From assembly GCF_002873455.1 (NCBI RefSeq), contig NZ_MCUN01000007.1, positions 234,653-298,652 of the forward strand: a DNA stretch of 64,000 bases, written 5' to 3'. Position 1 is the first letter of the stretch. Each line of letters starts with the position of its first letter. The translations under genes and the position numbers were made by a program. This document shows, piece by piece, positions 35,605-45,687 of this stretch. Below the pieces are notes generated by a model. The model did no database searches, had not been told where the DNA came from, and saw only the letters and a program-made list of their open reading frames with translations. Source of the DNA: Vibrio splendidus. Its GTDB lineage: Bacteria; Pseudomonadota; Gammaproteobacteria; Enterobacterales; Vibrionaceae.

Positions 35605-37164
35605 ATGAAGAAGACAATCCTATTAGCCGTTTTTATTATGTTTGGCATTGCAGTCGCTGCGAGTATGGCGTCAACGTATTTTATTTCAAGCGAGAAAATT
35701 GATGAGATAATACTGCATAAATCTCAAGTCCAAGCTGAGTTTTTAGCTGGCAATGCAGGGTACATCTTAGAGAATTCCGAGAATCCAGTTCAAGACTTAC
35801 AAAAGCTGGTGGGTGATCTGAAACAGCGTTCAGATGTGAGTTATGCCATTGTTATTGATAGTAACGTAATGGCTATCGCACACAGTGATAAAAATAAACT
35901 CAACAAAGTTTATGAAGACAGCTATACCGTTGAAGGTGCAACTAAAGGCGTACAACAATTCTCGAAATGGTACGCTGATGTTCAGCAAGTGTGGGTGTTT
36001 GACATTATGGCACCTATTTATGTCAACGGAGAGTTGTACGGTACTTTTGATATCGGTATTCCAATTACAGAAGTTAGCCAAGCTACCAATGGTATTGTTA
36101 GCTACCAGCTAGCTTCGATGATTTTCATTTTTGTTGTTTGTCTTATTGTTTTGTCGCTTCTTCTTGGCAAATTAATGCAACCTCTTTTGGTATTGAAAAA
36201 TACGCTAAATGATATTTCTGAAGGCGATGGCGATCTATCCGTTCGTTTACCAATCAAAGGGAATGACGAAGTTGCTCAAATCTCATCGGCTTTCAATGTG
36301 TTTGTTGGCAATGTACACGAGATCATTAAACAAACCGTGAATACGGGTGTTGAATTAAATAGTACTGCTATTGCACTTCGTGAACAGTCGCAGCAAGCAT
36401 TGCAAAGAGGGCAAGAACAGAACGAACAAACCATGTTGGTTGTGACGTCTATGAATGAAATGATTGCCACGGTTAATGAAATTGCATCTAGCGCGGCTGG
36501 TGCTGCAAGTGCGGCAAACATGGCGGCGAGTGAAACTCAAGAAGGTCATAAGACGATTGAGAAGACCACGACCTCAATCTCGAACCTTGAAGCCGAAATG
36601 AATAGTGCTTCTGACATCATTGTTAGCCTTGCTGATAATACCCAGTCGATCGGTACTATTCTTGATGTTATTCGAGGTATCTCTGAGCAAACGAATTTAC
36701 TGGCACTTAATGCTGCAATTGAAGCTGCGCGTGCTGGTGAGGCTGGCCGAGGCTTTGCTGTCGTTGCTGATGAAGTTCGTAACCTAGCGACAAAAACCGC
36801 GCAGTCTACCGATGAAATTGACACTATGATTAACCAACTTCAAACCGAAGCTAAGAACGCTGTTAGTTCGATGAGTAATAGTAAGAGCTTAATTGAAGAG
36901 GGTACGACTGAAACTGAAATGGCTCGCCAAGCTTTGGAAAAAATTTCCACGCAAGTTTTGTCAATCCTAGATATTAACACTCAGGTCGCAACGGCAACGG
37001 AGCAACAATCAGCGGTAGCCAATGAGATTAATATGAATATGGATACGGTTAATAGCTCAGTGAAGAATGGTTTGAACGCAAGTGAGAAGTTAGAGCAATC
37101 AAGTCAGCAGCTGGCTGAACTATCGCAAGTTCTCGACCGTTATGTCGGTTCCTTTAAAATCTAG
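35605..37164 (+). CDS. Methyl-accepting chemotaxis protein with Cache-type sensor
   Basis: The 519-residue protein has TM1 (~5-24) and a periplasmic ~145-residue domain with single-Cache traits ([47 protein letters not shown]). TM2 is ~172-193, followed by HAMP ([15 protein letters not shown]) and a signalling hairpin [20 protein letters not shown]. It probably senses a small carboxylate or similar ligand. A monocistronic unit closed by a strong terminator. Confidence 0.94.
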   Translation: MKKTILLAVFIMFGIAVAASMASTYFISSEKIDEIILHKSQVQAEFLAGNAGYILENSENPVQDLQKLVGDLKQRSDVSYAIVIDSNVMAIAHSDKNKLNKVYEDSYTVEGATKGVQQFSKWYADVQQVWVFDIMAPIYVNGELYGTFDIGIPITEVSQATNGIVSYQLASMIFIFVVCLIVLSLLLGKLMQPLLVLKNTLNDISEGDGDLSVRLPIKGNDEVAQISSAFNVFVGNVHEIIKQTVNTGVELNSTAIALREQSQQALQRGQEQNEQTMLVVTSMNEMIATVNEIASSAAGAASAANMAASETQEGHKTIEKTTTSISNLEAEMNSASDIIVSLADNTQSIGTILDVIRGISEQTNLLALNAAIEAARAGEAGRGFAVVADEVRNLATKTAQSTDEIDTMINQLQTEAKNAVSSMSNSKSLIEEGTTETEMARQALEKISTQVLSILDINTQVATATEQQSAVANEINMNMDTVNSSVKNGLNASEKLEQSSQQLAELSQVLDRYVGSFKI

Positions 37165-37212
37165 ACTTCCCAGCATGCCTCTTTAAGGGATGTGCTGAGT
37201 CTCCAGTTATTT

Positions 37213-37248
37213 AATAGCGCTTATGTCAAACATGAGCGCTATTTTTTT
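37213..37248 (+). terminator. Rho-independent terminator
   Basis: AATAGCGCTTATG / CATGAGCGCTATT stem followed by seven T residues, ~50 bases after the chemoreceptor stop. Confidence 0.9.
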
Positions 37249-37511
37249 GCTCCATGCCGACGCAGATACACCAATAGCGCGCAACAGAAATGAAGAATGT
37301 ACGCGCAGCGTAATATCGTGACCATTTGACCCATTTAGAACAACGCGATCCAATTAGACCGAACAACAAGTCCTACATGCGCAAGGTCAAAAAATCGACT
37401 AAACAACAGCTCTAACGAGACACATAGGGTGTTACGCATCTCATCACGATGTATAGTTATTGATAATTCATTCAGTAATTGTATCTGTAGTTATCAGTTG
37501 ATGTGGGTGTT
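37249..37511. other. Upstream region of the pilin gene
   Basis: I see no gene here. The AT-rich last ~70 bases (around TATAGTTATTGATAATTC) probably hold the pilin promoter, but no clear -35 is visible. Confidence 0.35.
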
Positions 37512-38075
37512 ATGAAGAAAAACGGATTTACTTTAATGGAATTAATCATTGTGATCCTGATACTCGGAGTGTTGGCCGTTACAGCTGCCCCGAGGTTCCT
37601 CAATATTCAAGAGTCAGCAAGAGAAGCGGTACTTGAAGGTGTTGCTGGTGCGATGGAAGGCGTGATCACTCAGGTGACTTCTAAAGCCATTATTGTTGGG
37701 CTTAATCCGGACGCAACAAACCCAGGTGATCAGAGCAACTATGTGATCGATTTTGGTATTGGTAGCGTTGAAGTCGATTGGGGAACACTTTGCCCTGAAA
37801 GTGAAGGTGAATCAGGAGATGCGTTAAATATGCTCCATTTCCTAACTTTGTCGGATGATGACAGTATCATATCTGAATTAGGCAACAGACACACGGTAGT
37901 AGGATATACTCAGCCATTTAGTCAAGCTGACCTTAACAGCAATAACATAACTGATGATGCCTTACCTTCAGGTTGTTATGTTCTTTATGATTCTTTTGGC
38001 GGCAGGACAAGTGGAGACACATGTCCAGTAGATGGTTGTGAGTGTACAGTTCGTGTTATGAACGATGAGTGTTAA
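37512..38075 (+). CDS. Type IV pilin-like protein (MSHA-like)
   Basis: I chose the ATG at 37512 over a GTG three codons upstream. A five-residue leader (MKKNG) is cut before FTLMELIIVILILGVLAV, the class III/IVa prepilin signal and spine helix with Glu5 present. The ~160-residue head is acidic and its last 30 residues contain five Cys (SGCYV, TCPVDGCECTV, DEC), suggesting a disulfide-knotted D-region. No assembly genes are adjacent, so it must use machinery encoded elsewhere. Minor pseudopilin is an alternative. Confidence 0.85.
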   Translation: MKKNGFTLMELIIVILILGVLAVTAAPRFLNIQESAREAVLEGVAGAMEGVITQVTSKAIIVGLNPDATNPGDQSNYVIDFGIGSVEVDWGTLCPESEGESGDALNMLHFLTLSDDDSIISELGNRHTVVGYTQPFSQADLNSNNITDDALPSGCYVLYDSFGGRTSGDTCPVDGCECTVRVMNDEC

Positions 38076-38110
38076 ACCAAGCACATCATCTGGTTTATAG
38101 AAATTCAATA

Positions 38111-38152
38111 AAAAAGCGCGTTATTGCCGAGTAGCAATAACGCGCTTTTTTC
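38111..38152 (+). terminator. Bidirectional terminator between pilin and MATE genes
   Basis: Perfect 17-bp stem AAAAAGCGCGTTATTGC / GCAATAACGCGCTTTTT, six-base loop, with T runs on both strands. Confidence 0.95.
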
Positions 38153-38172
38153 TATTAGCTTATTGGCCTATC

Positions 38173-39555
38173 TTAGTTTGCCAATGGAGCACTTTCTGGT
38201 GGCAAGTCACGTTTCTTAATCACGTGTCGTAAGCGAATTAACATCAGCGTCGCTGAAACGCTCAAGCCCGTTAGGATACCAATCCAAAAGCCTTCTTCAC
38301 CCATTGCAGGAACAATGTGGTCTGTTAAGCCCAACACCATGCCCAGTGGTAGTGCTAAGCCCCAGTATGAAGCGATAGCTAAGATCATCGGGATCTTAGT
38401 GTCTTTATAGCCACGCAGTGCGCCGTTAGCAGACGTTTGCAATGCATCACTAAACTGGTACATCGCCGTAAAGGTCAACAATACTGCTGCCGTAGCACTT
38501 ATTGCAGGGTCGGTGGTGTAAAGTCTAATGATCCACTCTGGGAACAGCAAGAACATCGCAACTGAAAGTAATGAAATCAACGCGGCAACCAAAATGCCGA
38601 CTTTGCTGCGTTCAATTGCGCCTAGTTCGTCTTTCTCGCCTAGTGCATGTCCAACACGAATCGTAATGCCAAATGAGATACTCATAGGAATCACGTAAGT
38701 TAGGCTTGAGATGTTAAGTGCAATTTGCGCTGCTGCTACGTTCTCAGCTCCAATACGGCCAATCATCAGAGCAATTACCGCAAAGATACTGCCACATACC
38801 GCGATGTTCATCCCGATAGGTAAACCTAATCTTAGAAGGTGAAGCATCTCTTTTGCTTTTGGCTTTGCATCTGAAAAGTTGATGATGGTCTTGTAGTGGT
38901 GATGACCTTTAATGTACGAATACAGCATTCCTGACATTAACCAATACACCAGACTTGTTGCCCAGCCACAACCTACAGCGCCCATTTCAGGGAAGCCGAA
39001 CTTGCCGTAAATAAGCACGTAGTTGACCGGAATATTCACCAACAAACCCACTACCGAAATAATCATTGGTACTTTGGTGTTATTCATACCCTCACAAAAG
39101 CCATTCAAGGTGTAGAACAACGCAATACCCGGAACACCGAAGGCTAGGGCAAACGCATAGTCACTGCCAATTGGAATGATCTCAGCAGCAACCCCAACCC
39201 ATTCTAGGATAGGTTTCGCACTTACTAAATAAGCGATAAGCAGCACACTCGCTATCAATGCTAACCAAACCATCTGGAAGAATTCAACAGAGATACTTTG
39301 AAAGTCACGTGAACCGCGGTGATAAGCCACGACTGGCGTTAACGCCATAATCACGCCACGCAGTAGCAGCAATACAGGAATCCAAAGGCTGGTGCCGAGT
39401 GCAATAGCGGCGAGGTCGGCAGGGCTCACTTGGCCAGCCATTGTCGTATCGACAAATCCCATCGCTTGGGTCGCTATTTGGGTCAAAATGATTGGAATCG
39501 AAAGATGCATAAGCGCACCCGATTCACGAGTAAATGGACGAAATTTCGTTAGCAT
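38173..39555 (-). CDS. MATE-family multidrug efflux protein
   Basis: The 460-residue protein has 12 helices. MATE signatures include ILTQIATQAMGFVDTTMAGQVSPADLAAIALG at the N terminus and the second-half repeat ENVAAAQIALNISSLTYVIPMSISFGITIRVGHALG. It exports cationic drugs or dyes using sodium or proton gradients. It resembles Vibrio NorM/Vcm proteins but is not identical in N-terminal sequence to classic NorM. Its own sigma-70 promoter lies ~90-115 bases upstream. Confidence 0.93.
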   Translation of the reverse strand: MLTKFRPFTRESGALMHLSIPIILTQIATQAMGFVDTTMAGQVSPADLAAIALGTSLWIPVLLLLRGVIMALTPVVAYHRGSRDFQSISVEFFQMVWLALIASVLLIAYLVSAKPILEWVGVAAEIIPIGSDYAFALAFGVPGIALFYTLNGFCEGMNNTKVPMIISVVGLLVNIPVNYVLIYGKFGFPEMGAVGCGWATSLVYWLMSGMLYSYIKGHHHYKTIINFSDAKPKAKEMLHLLRLGLPIGMNIAVCGSIFAVIALMIGRIGAENVAAAQIALNISSLTYVIPMSISFGITIRVGHALGEKDELGAIERSKVGILVAALISLLSVAMFLLFPEWIIRLYTTDPAISATAAVLLTFTAMYQFSDALQTSANGALRGYKDTKIPMILAIASYWGLALPLGMVLGLTDHIVPAMGEEGFWIGILTGLSVSATLMLIRLRHVIKKRDLPPESAPLAN

Positions 39556-39641
39556 GGAAGTTCACAACACCAATATAAATACACGAATGATGGCAGGATG
39601 GCCGGTGTGCATTTTAGGATGTGCCCCGTTGGGCGGGCGAC

Positions 39642-39670
39642 AATATAAACACCTTACCGTAAAGGGTCAA
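39642..39670 (-). promoter_or_regulatory. Sigma-70 promoter of the MATE gene
   Basis: On the minus strand, TTGACC (39670-39665), 17-base spacer, TATATT (39647-39642). A GC-rich inverted repeat (GCCCGCCC / GGGGC) begins just downstream, in the leader. Confidence 0.7.
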
Positions 39671-39946
39671 GCTTTGGATTTATAGCGTCTAATTTGGCCT
39701 AAGAGATGCCTGATTTTTTATTGTTTAAATACTTCCTAATATATATAAGCTGATGATTTTAATGTGAATCAGACTAAATGGAAAGTTTCTATATTCACCA
39801 GTTAAATCAGCATGTTTGTGTTATCAGCTACTGTTATGAATGGTCCAGGTGTAATACAATTGGTGGCATAAAAACTAGAGTGAAAAATGCAGTATTTAAA
39901 TGCAAGATTTTTCTGTCTAAGAACTGTTATAAGAATGGAGTAAATA
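39671..39946. other. AT-rich stretch at the start of an accessory region
   Basis: I see no supported gene. A 70-codon plus frame (39778-39990) overlaps the next gene's start and lacks a ribosome site. Composition is more AT-rich than the neighbours. Confidence 0.35.
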
Positions 39947-40348
39947 ATGTACAGGGAAACAGACTTTCAACTAAGCCAAGAAGAGTTTAGTTTCAAAAAA
40001 GATTCATATCCTTTATCAAAAATTAATAATGTGAGAGTTAAAAATCTCGGTTTTCTCGACAATTTGGGTCAAATAATATTTTGGTTATTTGTTTTCTCAG
40101 GGGCAGTTTGGCTAGCCATTTCAAGCCTTGAAAGTACACCGCTCTGGTTGCAAGCTCTAGTTGTTATCTTAACGATTGTAGGCTTTGTATTTGGCCTACT
40201 TCGTTGTTCAAAATATGCATTACAAATTGAATTTCGCCATATTGATGAGACAGGAGTTCAATGGGTAAATATAGCCAAATCTTACTCTGAATCTGACAAT
40301 GGTTTATTTGAGCAACAAGCGGCTTCGCTGAAGGCAAAACTCGTCTAA
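39947..40348 (+). CDS. Small membrane protein, DUF6232-like
   Basis: The 133-residue protein has an N-terminal beta strand pair (FQLSQEEFSFKKDSYPLSKINNVRVKN), two adjacent membrane helices (~44-64 and ~70-88) and a C-terminal beta/alpha tail (YALQIEFRHIDETGVQWVNIAKSYSESDNGLFEQQAASLKAKL). This layout resembles the DUF6232/YcxB-like PH-type membrane proteins; that match is from memory. AGAATGGAG lies just before the ATG. Function unknown. It is often seen in variable genome regions, consistent with its setting. Confidence 0.65.
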   Translation: MYRETDFQLSQEEFSFKKDSYPLSKINNVRVKNLGFLDNLGQIIFWLFVFSGAVWLAISSLESTPLWLQALVVILTIVGFVFGLLRCSKYALQIEFRHIDETGVQWVNIAKSYSESDNGLFEQQAASLKAKLV

Positions 40349-40622
40349 CAGATAGTTTAAGACAGATTCTGTACTTGCACCGATCTAGCGGGTACTCATA
40401 CTTTAATTGAATGTGCCTATGCCATTTCATGAATCAATCAAGAATATCCAAAGGAATTCGAGGTAATTGCCGTCCGGCTTTAGCTTCGCGGATCTGTTAC
40501 AGAAAAAGGTGTGGCGTTCTCACTAAATATCCACTCTTTAATGGGCGTTTGAGTGAAGATGTTTATCGAAAGGGAAAGCACATATCATTCATTATGAACA
40601 TCACATCAGTATAGGAGTTACG
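40349..40622. other. Gene-poor accessory stretch
   Basis: No gene is supported. On the minus strand a short open piece around 40500-40560 (KSGYLVRTPHLF) recalls a fragment I associate with dispersed Vibrio intergenic sequence, so this may be debris of a repeated element. That is a weak inference. Confidence 0.3.
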
Positions 40623-40826
40623 ATGTTTGAACCCATTGAATTTGAAATGGAACCATTACAATTAGTTGTCTCACTTCCTGGCTTAGATTCAGTTTCAAAT
40701 GGAAGGTTTATTCCGTTAGATTCTCTCTCGGTTTCATCATTATCGGGCACTGTTTTTGACGGTTTGTTTGCTTCCGGTTTATCCCCAGAGCAAAGTCAAG
40801 AGTTAGCTCAATTCTGTGAGGATTAA
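40623..40826 (+). CDS. Unknown 67-residue acidic protein
   Basis: The start is supported by TAGGAG six bases before the ATG. The sequence is acidic and Leu/Ser-rich (EFEMEPLQLVVSLPGLD, DSLSVSSLSGTVFDGLFASGLSPEQSQELAQFCED), with no membrane helix. I do not recognise it. Could be a small accessory-region protein. Confidence 0.5.
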   Translation: MFEPIEFEMEPLQLVVSLPGLDSVSNGRFIPLDSLSVSSLSGTVFDGLFASGLSPEQSQELAQFCED

Positions 40827-40883
40827 AATACTGAGTTTTTTATCTTCGAGAACCCATCAAATAGCCTAGCTGTAATCCGTGAT

Positions 40884-41207
40884 GTGGTGATCAATCTAGT
40901 CGACAAATTATTTTCGGATGAGATGCTAAATAACATAGATTTCGCAGATATTCGTACCCTTAACCAATATTCAGACTACCTATTCGCTTTCAATAACAAG
41001 CGCTCAGCTCTCGACTTTATGGATAGTCAACAGTTAGGTGTCATTACTGGAGGGATACATTTGGCGCATGGACATACCAATTCAAGTGAATACGAAACCA
41101 CAAATAAAGAGTTGCTCAAGTACATTTCTAACAATGGGTTTTTGTGTGCTAGTTACCACTCTTTTGGCCGTTCAGAATGCACAGTCTTAGTTGGGGTCAG
41201 AAAGTAA
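40884..41207 (+). CDS. Unknown 107-residue protein
   Basis: A GTG start is the only reasonable one and has a weak ribosome site. The protein is soluble: helical N half (LVDKLFSDEMLNNIDFADIRTLNQYSDYL), then GVITGGIHLAHGHTNSSEYETTNKELLKYI and a C-terminal CASYHSFGRSECTVLVGVRK. Residues at the C terminus could form a metal or redox site (two Cys, several His), but no family is recognised. It may be a truncated or island gene. Confidence 0.45.
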   Translation: MVINLVDKLFSDEMLNNIDFADIRTLNQYSDYLFAFNNKRSALDFMDSQQLGVITGGIHLAHGHTNSSEYETTNKELLKYISNNGFLCASYHSFGRSECTVLVGVRK

Positions 41208-41282
41208 CACAGGGTGCTGTAAATCACGTATCGTTACTTAACGTGGTGTCGCGTTTTTTGTTCGTTTATTCGAGATGGAAAT

Positions 41283-41873
41283 ATGGAAAATACTAACCAA
41301 CAACTGCTGCATAGCGCATTCTTTTCTCTCGTTCCTTTGAGTCAAGCCGATCTGGTTCTGGCTCTGCCTTTTTTTAGATTTCGTTACTTTGCTCCTAATG
41401 AGTTTATCTTTTTGAGTGGCGATGTTATCTCTGATGTTCACTTTGTTCTTGATGGCGTCGGTAGGTATTTTTATATCGATAAGAATGGGAATGAACGTAA
41501 TAAGTCATTGGTCAGAAAAGGGGGCGCTTTTGCCAGTATTAGCTCAATAGTTGAAGGCAGTCCCAGCCCTTTTTTTGCTCAAGCTATTGCCAGTTGTACT
41601 GTCGCATCGATAAGCTATTCGAATTTGTTGGATTTATCAAAAACGAACAGTAATTGGGGTGATTTCGTCCGTATGATGTTTGAGCGTCTGGTATTAAAGA
41701 AAGAGAAGAGAGAAGCCGGTTTTCTTATGCTTTCAGCAAAGGAGCGCTACATGCAATTTTTGACAGAGTTTGGTGAAGATAGTAAGAATATCCCACTTCG
41801 CCATGTCGCTATGTATTTAGGCATCACAGACGTTACTCTGTCACGTATTCGCCGCGAGATGGACTTAACATAG
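41283..41873 (+). CDS. Crp/Fnr-family transcription regulator
   Basis: The 196-residue protein has an N-terminal cyclic-nucleotide-binding-type beta roll (~20-120: FRYFAPNEFIFLSGDVISDVHFVLDGVGRYFYID) and a C-terminal winged HTH (LRHVAMYLGITDVTLSRIRREMDL). The roll lacks the full cAMP-binding signature and Fnr cysteines, so the ligand is unknown. A methyltransferase-like membrane protein follows ~60 bases after its stop and may be its target. Confidence 0.85.
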   Translation: MENTNQQLLHSAFFSLVPLSQADLVLALPFFRFRYFAPNEFIFLSGDVISDVHFVLDGVGRYFYIDKNGNERNKSLVRKGGAFASISSIVEGSPSPFFAQAIASCTVASISYSNLLDLSKTNSNWGDFVRMMFERLVLKKEKREAGFLMLSAKERYMQFLTEFGEDSKNIPLRHVAMYLGITDVTLSRIRREMDLT

Positions 41874-41933
41874 GTTAAGGTCAAGATAAGACGGTTTTAA
41901 TATTCTCGAACTTTGTTATTACGGAGTATCGAG

Positions 41934-42380
41934 ATGAAAAAAATATTACCGCCATTTCTTTTTTTAGTTTTTATCGTTGTAATCGGCTTAACATGTTGGG
42001 GGATAGGTTTTCCTCATCAACTTATGTTCCCATTTAACTTACTTGGAATACCCGTTATTGGTGTTGGTTTTCTGCTCGCGAACTCGGGGAAACAGCTCTT
42101 TAAACATCTAGAAACCAATATCATGACGTTTGATGAGCCGACAGTGTTAGTGACAGAAGGGATTTATAGGTATACGAGAAACCCTATGTATTTGGGCTTT
42201 ACGATCGCAATGCTCGGCTTTTCTATGCTTGTAGGAGCTTCTGTTGTGAGTTTTCTACTGACGTTTGTGTTCTTTGTGATTACTGACAGGTGGTACATTT
42301 CATTTGAAGAACAAAAGATGCACGTTAAGTTTGGTAAAGAGTATGAAGAGTATTGTAAAAAAGTTCGTCGATGGATTTGA
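41934..42380 (+). CDS. Isoprenylcysteine methyltransferase-like membrane protein
   Basis: I chose the ATG at 41934 (GGAG eight bases upstream). The ~148-residue protein has four membrane helices. Signatures are EGIYRYTRNPMYLGFTIAMLG and the C-terminal FEEQKMHVKFGKEYEEYCKKVRRW, typical of the ICMT/PEMT superfamily, which methylates lipids or small molecules using S-adenosylmethionine. Bacterial substrates are mostly unknown. Confidence 0.85.
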   Translation: MKKILPPFLFLVFIVVIGLTCWGIGFPHQLMFPFNLLGIPVIGVGFLLANSGKQLFKHLETNIMTFDEPTVLVTEGIYRYTRNPMYLGFTIAMLGFSMLVGASVVSFLLTFVFFVITDRWYISFEEQKMHVKFGKEYEEYCKKVRRWI

Positions 42381-42399
42381 TGAACAACAAGATACTATT

Positions 42400-42425
42400 G
42401 CGCCAATTGGCTACCTTTGGCGCTT
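42400..42425 (+). terminator. Possible terminator after the methyltransferase-like gene
   Basis: GCGCCAA (42400-42406) / TTGGCGC (42417-42423) with a ten-base loop, but only a weak T-rich tail. Confidence 0.45.
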
Positions 42426-42498
42426 GCTTTATTTCTATCACTCATCTCAAAGCATAAAATCTAATGTTGATGCATAAGTTGATTGCTCATACACAATT

Positions 42499-42609
42499 CT
42501 ACTGCCACAAAGCCAGCAGAAGCACAAAAATCCCAATCCCAAGCGTGACTTTTAGAAGTAAGCCAAGAGGGGCTCCACCTTTTGGAGCCTTATTACAACA
42601 TCCCATCAT
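42499..42609 (-). CDS. 36-residue membrane miniprotein with N-terminal Cys pair
   Basis: The ORF starts at the first of two ATG codons (42609), preceded by TAGGAAAC. It reads Met-Met-Gly-Cys-Cys-Asn-Lys, then KAPKGGAPLG and a ~18-residue hydrophobic helix (VTLGIGIFVLLLALWQ) to the TAG stop. The adjacent Cys residues could bind metal or be acylated. It lies downstream of gcvP beyond the gcvP terminator, so it probably has its own promoter. Function unknown; the coding call rests on the ribosome site and helix. Confidence 0.65.
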   Translation of the reverse strand: MMGCCNKAPKGGAPLGLLLKVTLGIGIFVLLLALWQ

Positions 42610-42694
42610 CGTTTCCTAATTCATCGTTGGATTCATTTCACCTTAAACCTTTCCCTTACGGCAAGGTCAATGCATTTGTTGACGTTGAATTTCA

Positions 42695-42731
42695 AAAAAC
42701 AAAAAGGCGAACCGTTTGGTTCGCCTTTTGT
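42695..42731 (-). terminator. Terminator of the glyA-gcvH-gcvP operon
   Basis: On the minus strand, AAAAGGCGAACC, AAAC loop, GGTTCGCCTTTTTG and further T residues. Perfect 12-bp stem ~30 bases past the gcvP stop. Confidence 0.92.
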
Positions 42732-42760
42732 TATGTTTCGCTGCTTAGCGCCGCTACGAA

Positions 42761-45640
42761 TTAGTCTTCGTAGTTGTCGATGCTTGGGCAAGAACAGATT
42801 AGGTTACGGTCGCCGTATACGTTGTCTACACGGTTAACAGTAGGCCAGTACTTCGAGTTCTTGGTTGCTTTCGATGGGAAGCAAGCCAGTTCGCGAGAGT
42901 AAGGGCGGTCCCATTCTGCGCCTGAAATGTCAACTTGTGTGTGCGGTGCGTTCACTAGAGGGTTGTTGTCTAGTGGCCATTCACCGGCTTTCACTGCTGC
43001 CATTTCGTGACGGATTGCGATCATCGCTTCACAGAAACGGTCTAGCTCTTCTAAATCTTCAGATTCAGTTGGCTCTACCATTAGTGTGCCAGCTACTGGG
43101 AAAGACATAGTAGGTGCGTGGAAACCGAAGTCCATTAGACGCTTAGCAATATCTTCTTCGCTGATGCCAGTGTCTTCTTTAAGCGGACGAATATCGATAA
43201 TACATTCGTGCGCTACGCGGCCGTTAGTGCCACGGTAAAGAACAGGGTAGTGAGGACGTAGTTTCTCCATCACGTAGTTCGCGTTCAGAATCGCTACTTT
43301 AGTTGCGTCTGTTAGGCCTGGTTCGCCCATCATTGCGATGTAAGCCCAAGAGATAGGTAGGATTGAAGCACTACCTAAATCTGCTGCTGATACCGCGTAG
43401 TCAGAACCTTGTACACCGTTTTCGATGTGACCTGGTAGGAAAGGTGCTAGGTGCGATTTAACACCGATAGGACCCATACCTGGACCGCCGCCACCGTGTG
43501 GGATACAGAATGTTTTGTGTAGGTTCAAGTGAGATACGTCTGAACCAATGAAGCCAGGTGAAGTTAGGCCTACTTGAGCGTTCATGTTCGCGCCGTCTAG
43601 GTAAACCTGACCGCCCGCTGCGTGTACTTGTTCACACACTTCTTTCACTTGCTCTTCGTATACGCCGTGCGTAGAAGGGTAAGTGATCATGATGCTTGAT
43701 AGGTTATCTTTGTGCTTCTCGATTTTCGCTGATAGGTCTGTCATGTCGATGTTGCCATCTTCATCACACTTAACAACCACTACCTTCATTGAAACCATTG
43801 ATGCTGTTGCAGGGTTAGTACCGTGCGCAGAGCTTGGAATCAAACAAACGTTACGGTGAGCGTCACCGCGGCTTGCGTGGTAGCGTTGAATCGCGACTAG
43901 ACCCGCGTATTCACCAGATGCACCAGAGTTAGGCTGTAGTGAGAAATCGTCGTAACCGGTGATTTCACATAGTTTTTCTTTAAGATCTTTCGCTAGTGCT
44001 GTGTAACCCGCTGCTTGATCAAGAGGTGCGAACGGGTGAATAGAACCAAACTCAGGCCATGTTACTGGAATCATCTCAGCAGCAGCGTTCAGCTTCATCG
44101 TACAGCTACCCAATGGGATCATGCCGTGCGTTAGTGAGAAGTCTTTGTTCTCAAGCTGTTTCAGGTAACGCATCATTTGCGTTTCGCTGTGGTGCGTATT
44201 GAATACTGGGTGAGTTAGGAACTCTGATTCACGACGGCAGTTTTCTGGAATTGCTGCAAACTCGTTTGATGCAATATCAGAAGATAGTGCTTGAACGTCT
44301 TCTTTCACGTCGAAGATAGCGAACAGTGCGTTCACGTCGTCGATCGTTGTTGTTTCATCTAAGCTGATACCGATCTTACCCTTAAGAAGGCGAAGGTTGA
44401 TGTCTGCTGCTTGCGCTTTCGCGTACAGTGCATCTGTCTTCTCTTCAGAGTTGATCGTGATGGTATCGAAGAAGCTGTTGTTCGTTAGCTCGTAACCCGA
44501 TTTAGTCAGGCCAGCCGCTAGGATAGCTGTCATGTGGTGTGTACGACGCGCAATAGTACGTAGGCCTTCTGCACCGTGGTAAACCGCGTAGAAAGACGCC
44601 ATGTTTGCTAGAAGTGCTTGAGCTGTACAGATGTTCGATGTCGCTTTCTCGCGGCGGATGTGTTGCTCACGAGTTTGCATTGCCATACGTAGCGCTTGGT
44701 TACCGTGAGTATCGATAGATACACCGATTACACGACCTGGCATTGTACGCTTATGCTTTTCACGAGTACCCATGAATGCAGCGTGTGGACCGCCGTAACC
44801 CATTGGAACACCGAAACGCTGCGCGCTGCCGATTACTACGTCTGCACCCATTTCGCCAGCCGGCTTAAGTAGAGCAGAAGCAAGAAGATCTGTAGCCACT
44901 GTAACCAGTGTTTTGTTAGCTTGAGCTTTCGCAATGATGTCAGTTAGGTCACGAACTTCACCTGTTGTACTAGGGTATTGAAGAAGCGCACCAAATACGT
45001 CTTGCTCTGGAAGTGTTTCAAGAGCACCAACCATTACTTCAAAACCGATGTACTCAGCACGAGTTTTAACAACCTCTAGTGTTTGAGGGTGAACATCGTC
45101 AGCAACGAAGAATACTTTGCTCTTGCTTTTACCAGCACGCTTACACAGTGTCATCGCTTCGCCAGCCGCTGTCGCTTCATCAAGAAGGGATGCGTTCGCG
45201 ATTTCCATACCGGTTAGGTCCATGACCATTTGTTGGTAATTCAGTAGAGCTTCAAGACGACCTTGAGAAATCTCTGGTTGGTATGGTGTGTAAGCTGTGT
45301 ACCAGCCTGGGTTCTCTAAAACGTTACGTAGAATAACGTTTGGAGTAAATGTGTTGTAGTAGCCTTGGCCAATGAAGGTACGTTTCACTTGGTTTAGGTT
45401 AGCGATCTCTTTAAGAGAGGTCAGCATGTCCATTTCGCTCAGTGGCGCAGCAAGTGTCATTGGTTTTTCAAGACGGATTTGTGCAGGAACCGTTTCGTCG
45501 ATCAGTGCGTCTAAGCTAGCCGCGTTGATCGCTTCAAGCATTTTTTGCTGGTCTGCTTTATTAGGGCCGTTATGACGAGCAACAAACTCGTTTTGCGTAC
45601 CCAAGTCTTTCAGTAATTGGCTTTGAAGTAATTCAGTCAT
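42761..45640 (-). CDS. gcvP: Glycine dehydrogenase (decarboxylating), P protein
   Basis: The P protein of the glycine cleavage system decarboxylates glycine and transfers the aminomethyl group to lipoyl-GcvH. The full-length 959-residue fused form has N-terminal ([12 protein letters not shown]) and C-terminal PLP halves. The PLP lysine motif is [22 protein letters not shown]. It is the last gene of glyA-gcvH-gcvP, separated from gcvH by an 89-base gap with a hairpin. Confidence 0.97.
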   Translation of the reverse strand: MTELLQSQLLKDLGTQNEFVARHNGPNKADQQKMLEAINAASLDALIDETVPAQIRLEKPMTLAAPLSEMDMLTSLKEIANLNQVKRTFIGQGYYNTFTPNVILRNVLENPGWYTAYTPYQPEISQGRLEALLNYQQMVMDLTGMEIANASLLDEATAAGEAMTLCKRAGKSKSKVFFVADDVHPQTLEVVKTRAEYIGFEVMVGALETLPEQDVFGALLQYPSTTGEVRDLTDIIAKAQANKTLVTVATDLLASALLKPAGEMGADVVIGSAQRFGVPMGYGGPHAAFMGTREKHKRTMPGRVIGVSIDTHGNQALRMAMQTREQHIRREKATSNICTAQALLANMASFYAVYHGAEGLRTIARRTHHMTAILAAGLTKSGYELTNNSFFDTITINSEEKTDALYAKAQAADINLRLLKGKIGISLDETTTIDDVNALFAIFDVKEDVQALSSDIASNEFAAIPENCRRESEFLTHPVFNTHHSETQMMRYLKQLENKDFSLTHGMIPLGSCTMKLNAAAEMIPVTWPEFGSIHPFAPLDQAAGYTALAKDLKEKLCEITGYDDFSLQPNSGASGEYAGLVAIQRYHASRGDAHRNVCLIPSSAHGTNPATASMVSMKVVVVKCDEDGNIDMTDLSAKIEKHKDNLSSIMITYPSTHGVYEEQVKEVCEQVHAAGGQVYLDGANMNAQVGLTSPGFIGSDVSHLNLHKTFCIPHGGGGPGMGPIGVKSHLAPFLPGHIENGVQGSDYAVSAADLGSASILPISWAYIAMMGEPGLTDATKVAILNANYVMEKLRPHYPVLYRGTNGRVAHECIIDIRPLKEDTGISEEDIAKRLMDFGFHAPTMSFPVAGTLMVEPTESEDLEELDRFCEAMIAIRHEMAAVKAGEWPLDNNPLVNAPHTQVDISGAEWDRPYSRELACFPSKATKNSKYWPTVNRVDNVYGDRNLICSCPSIDNYED

Positions 45641-45687
45641 GATATGTTCTACTTTCTCTCTGGAGCCGTGAGCTAGCCCCTAAAATT

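Noticed and set aside
40349..41240. Integron cassettes
   Set aside because: No attC-like paired core sites (GTTRRRY / RYYYAAC with GCC-rich arms) flank the small ORFs.
42582..42764. 60-codon plus-strand frame
   Set aside because: It runs through the gcvP terminator and overlaps the miniprotein and gcvP ends on the other strand.
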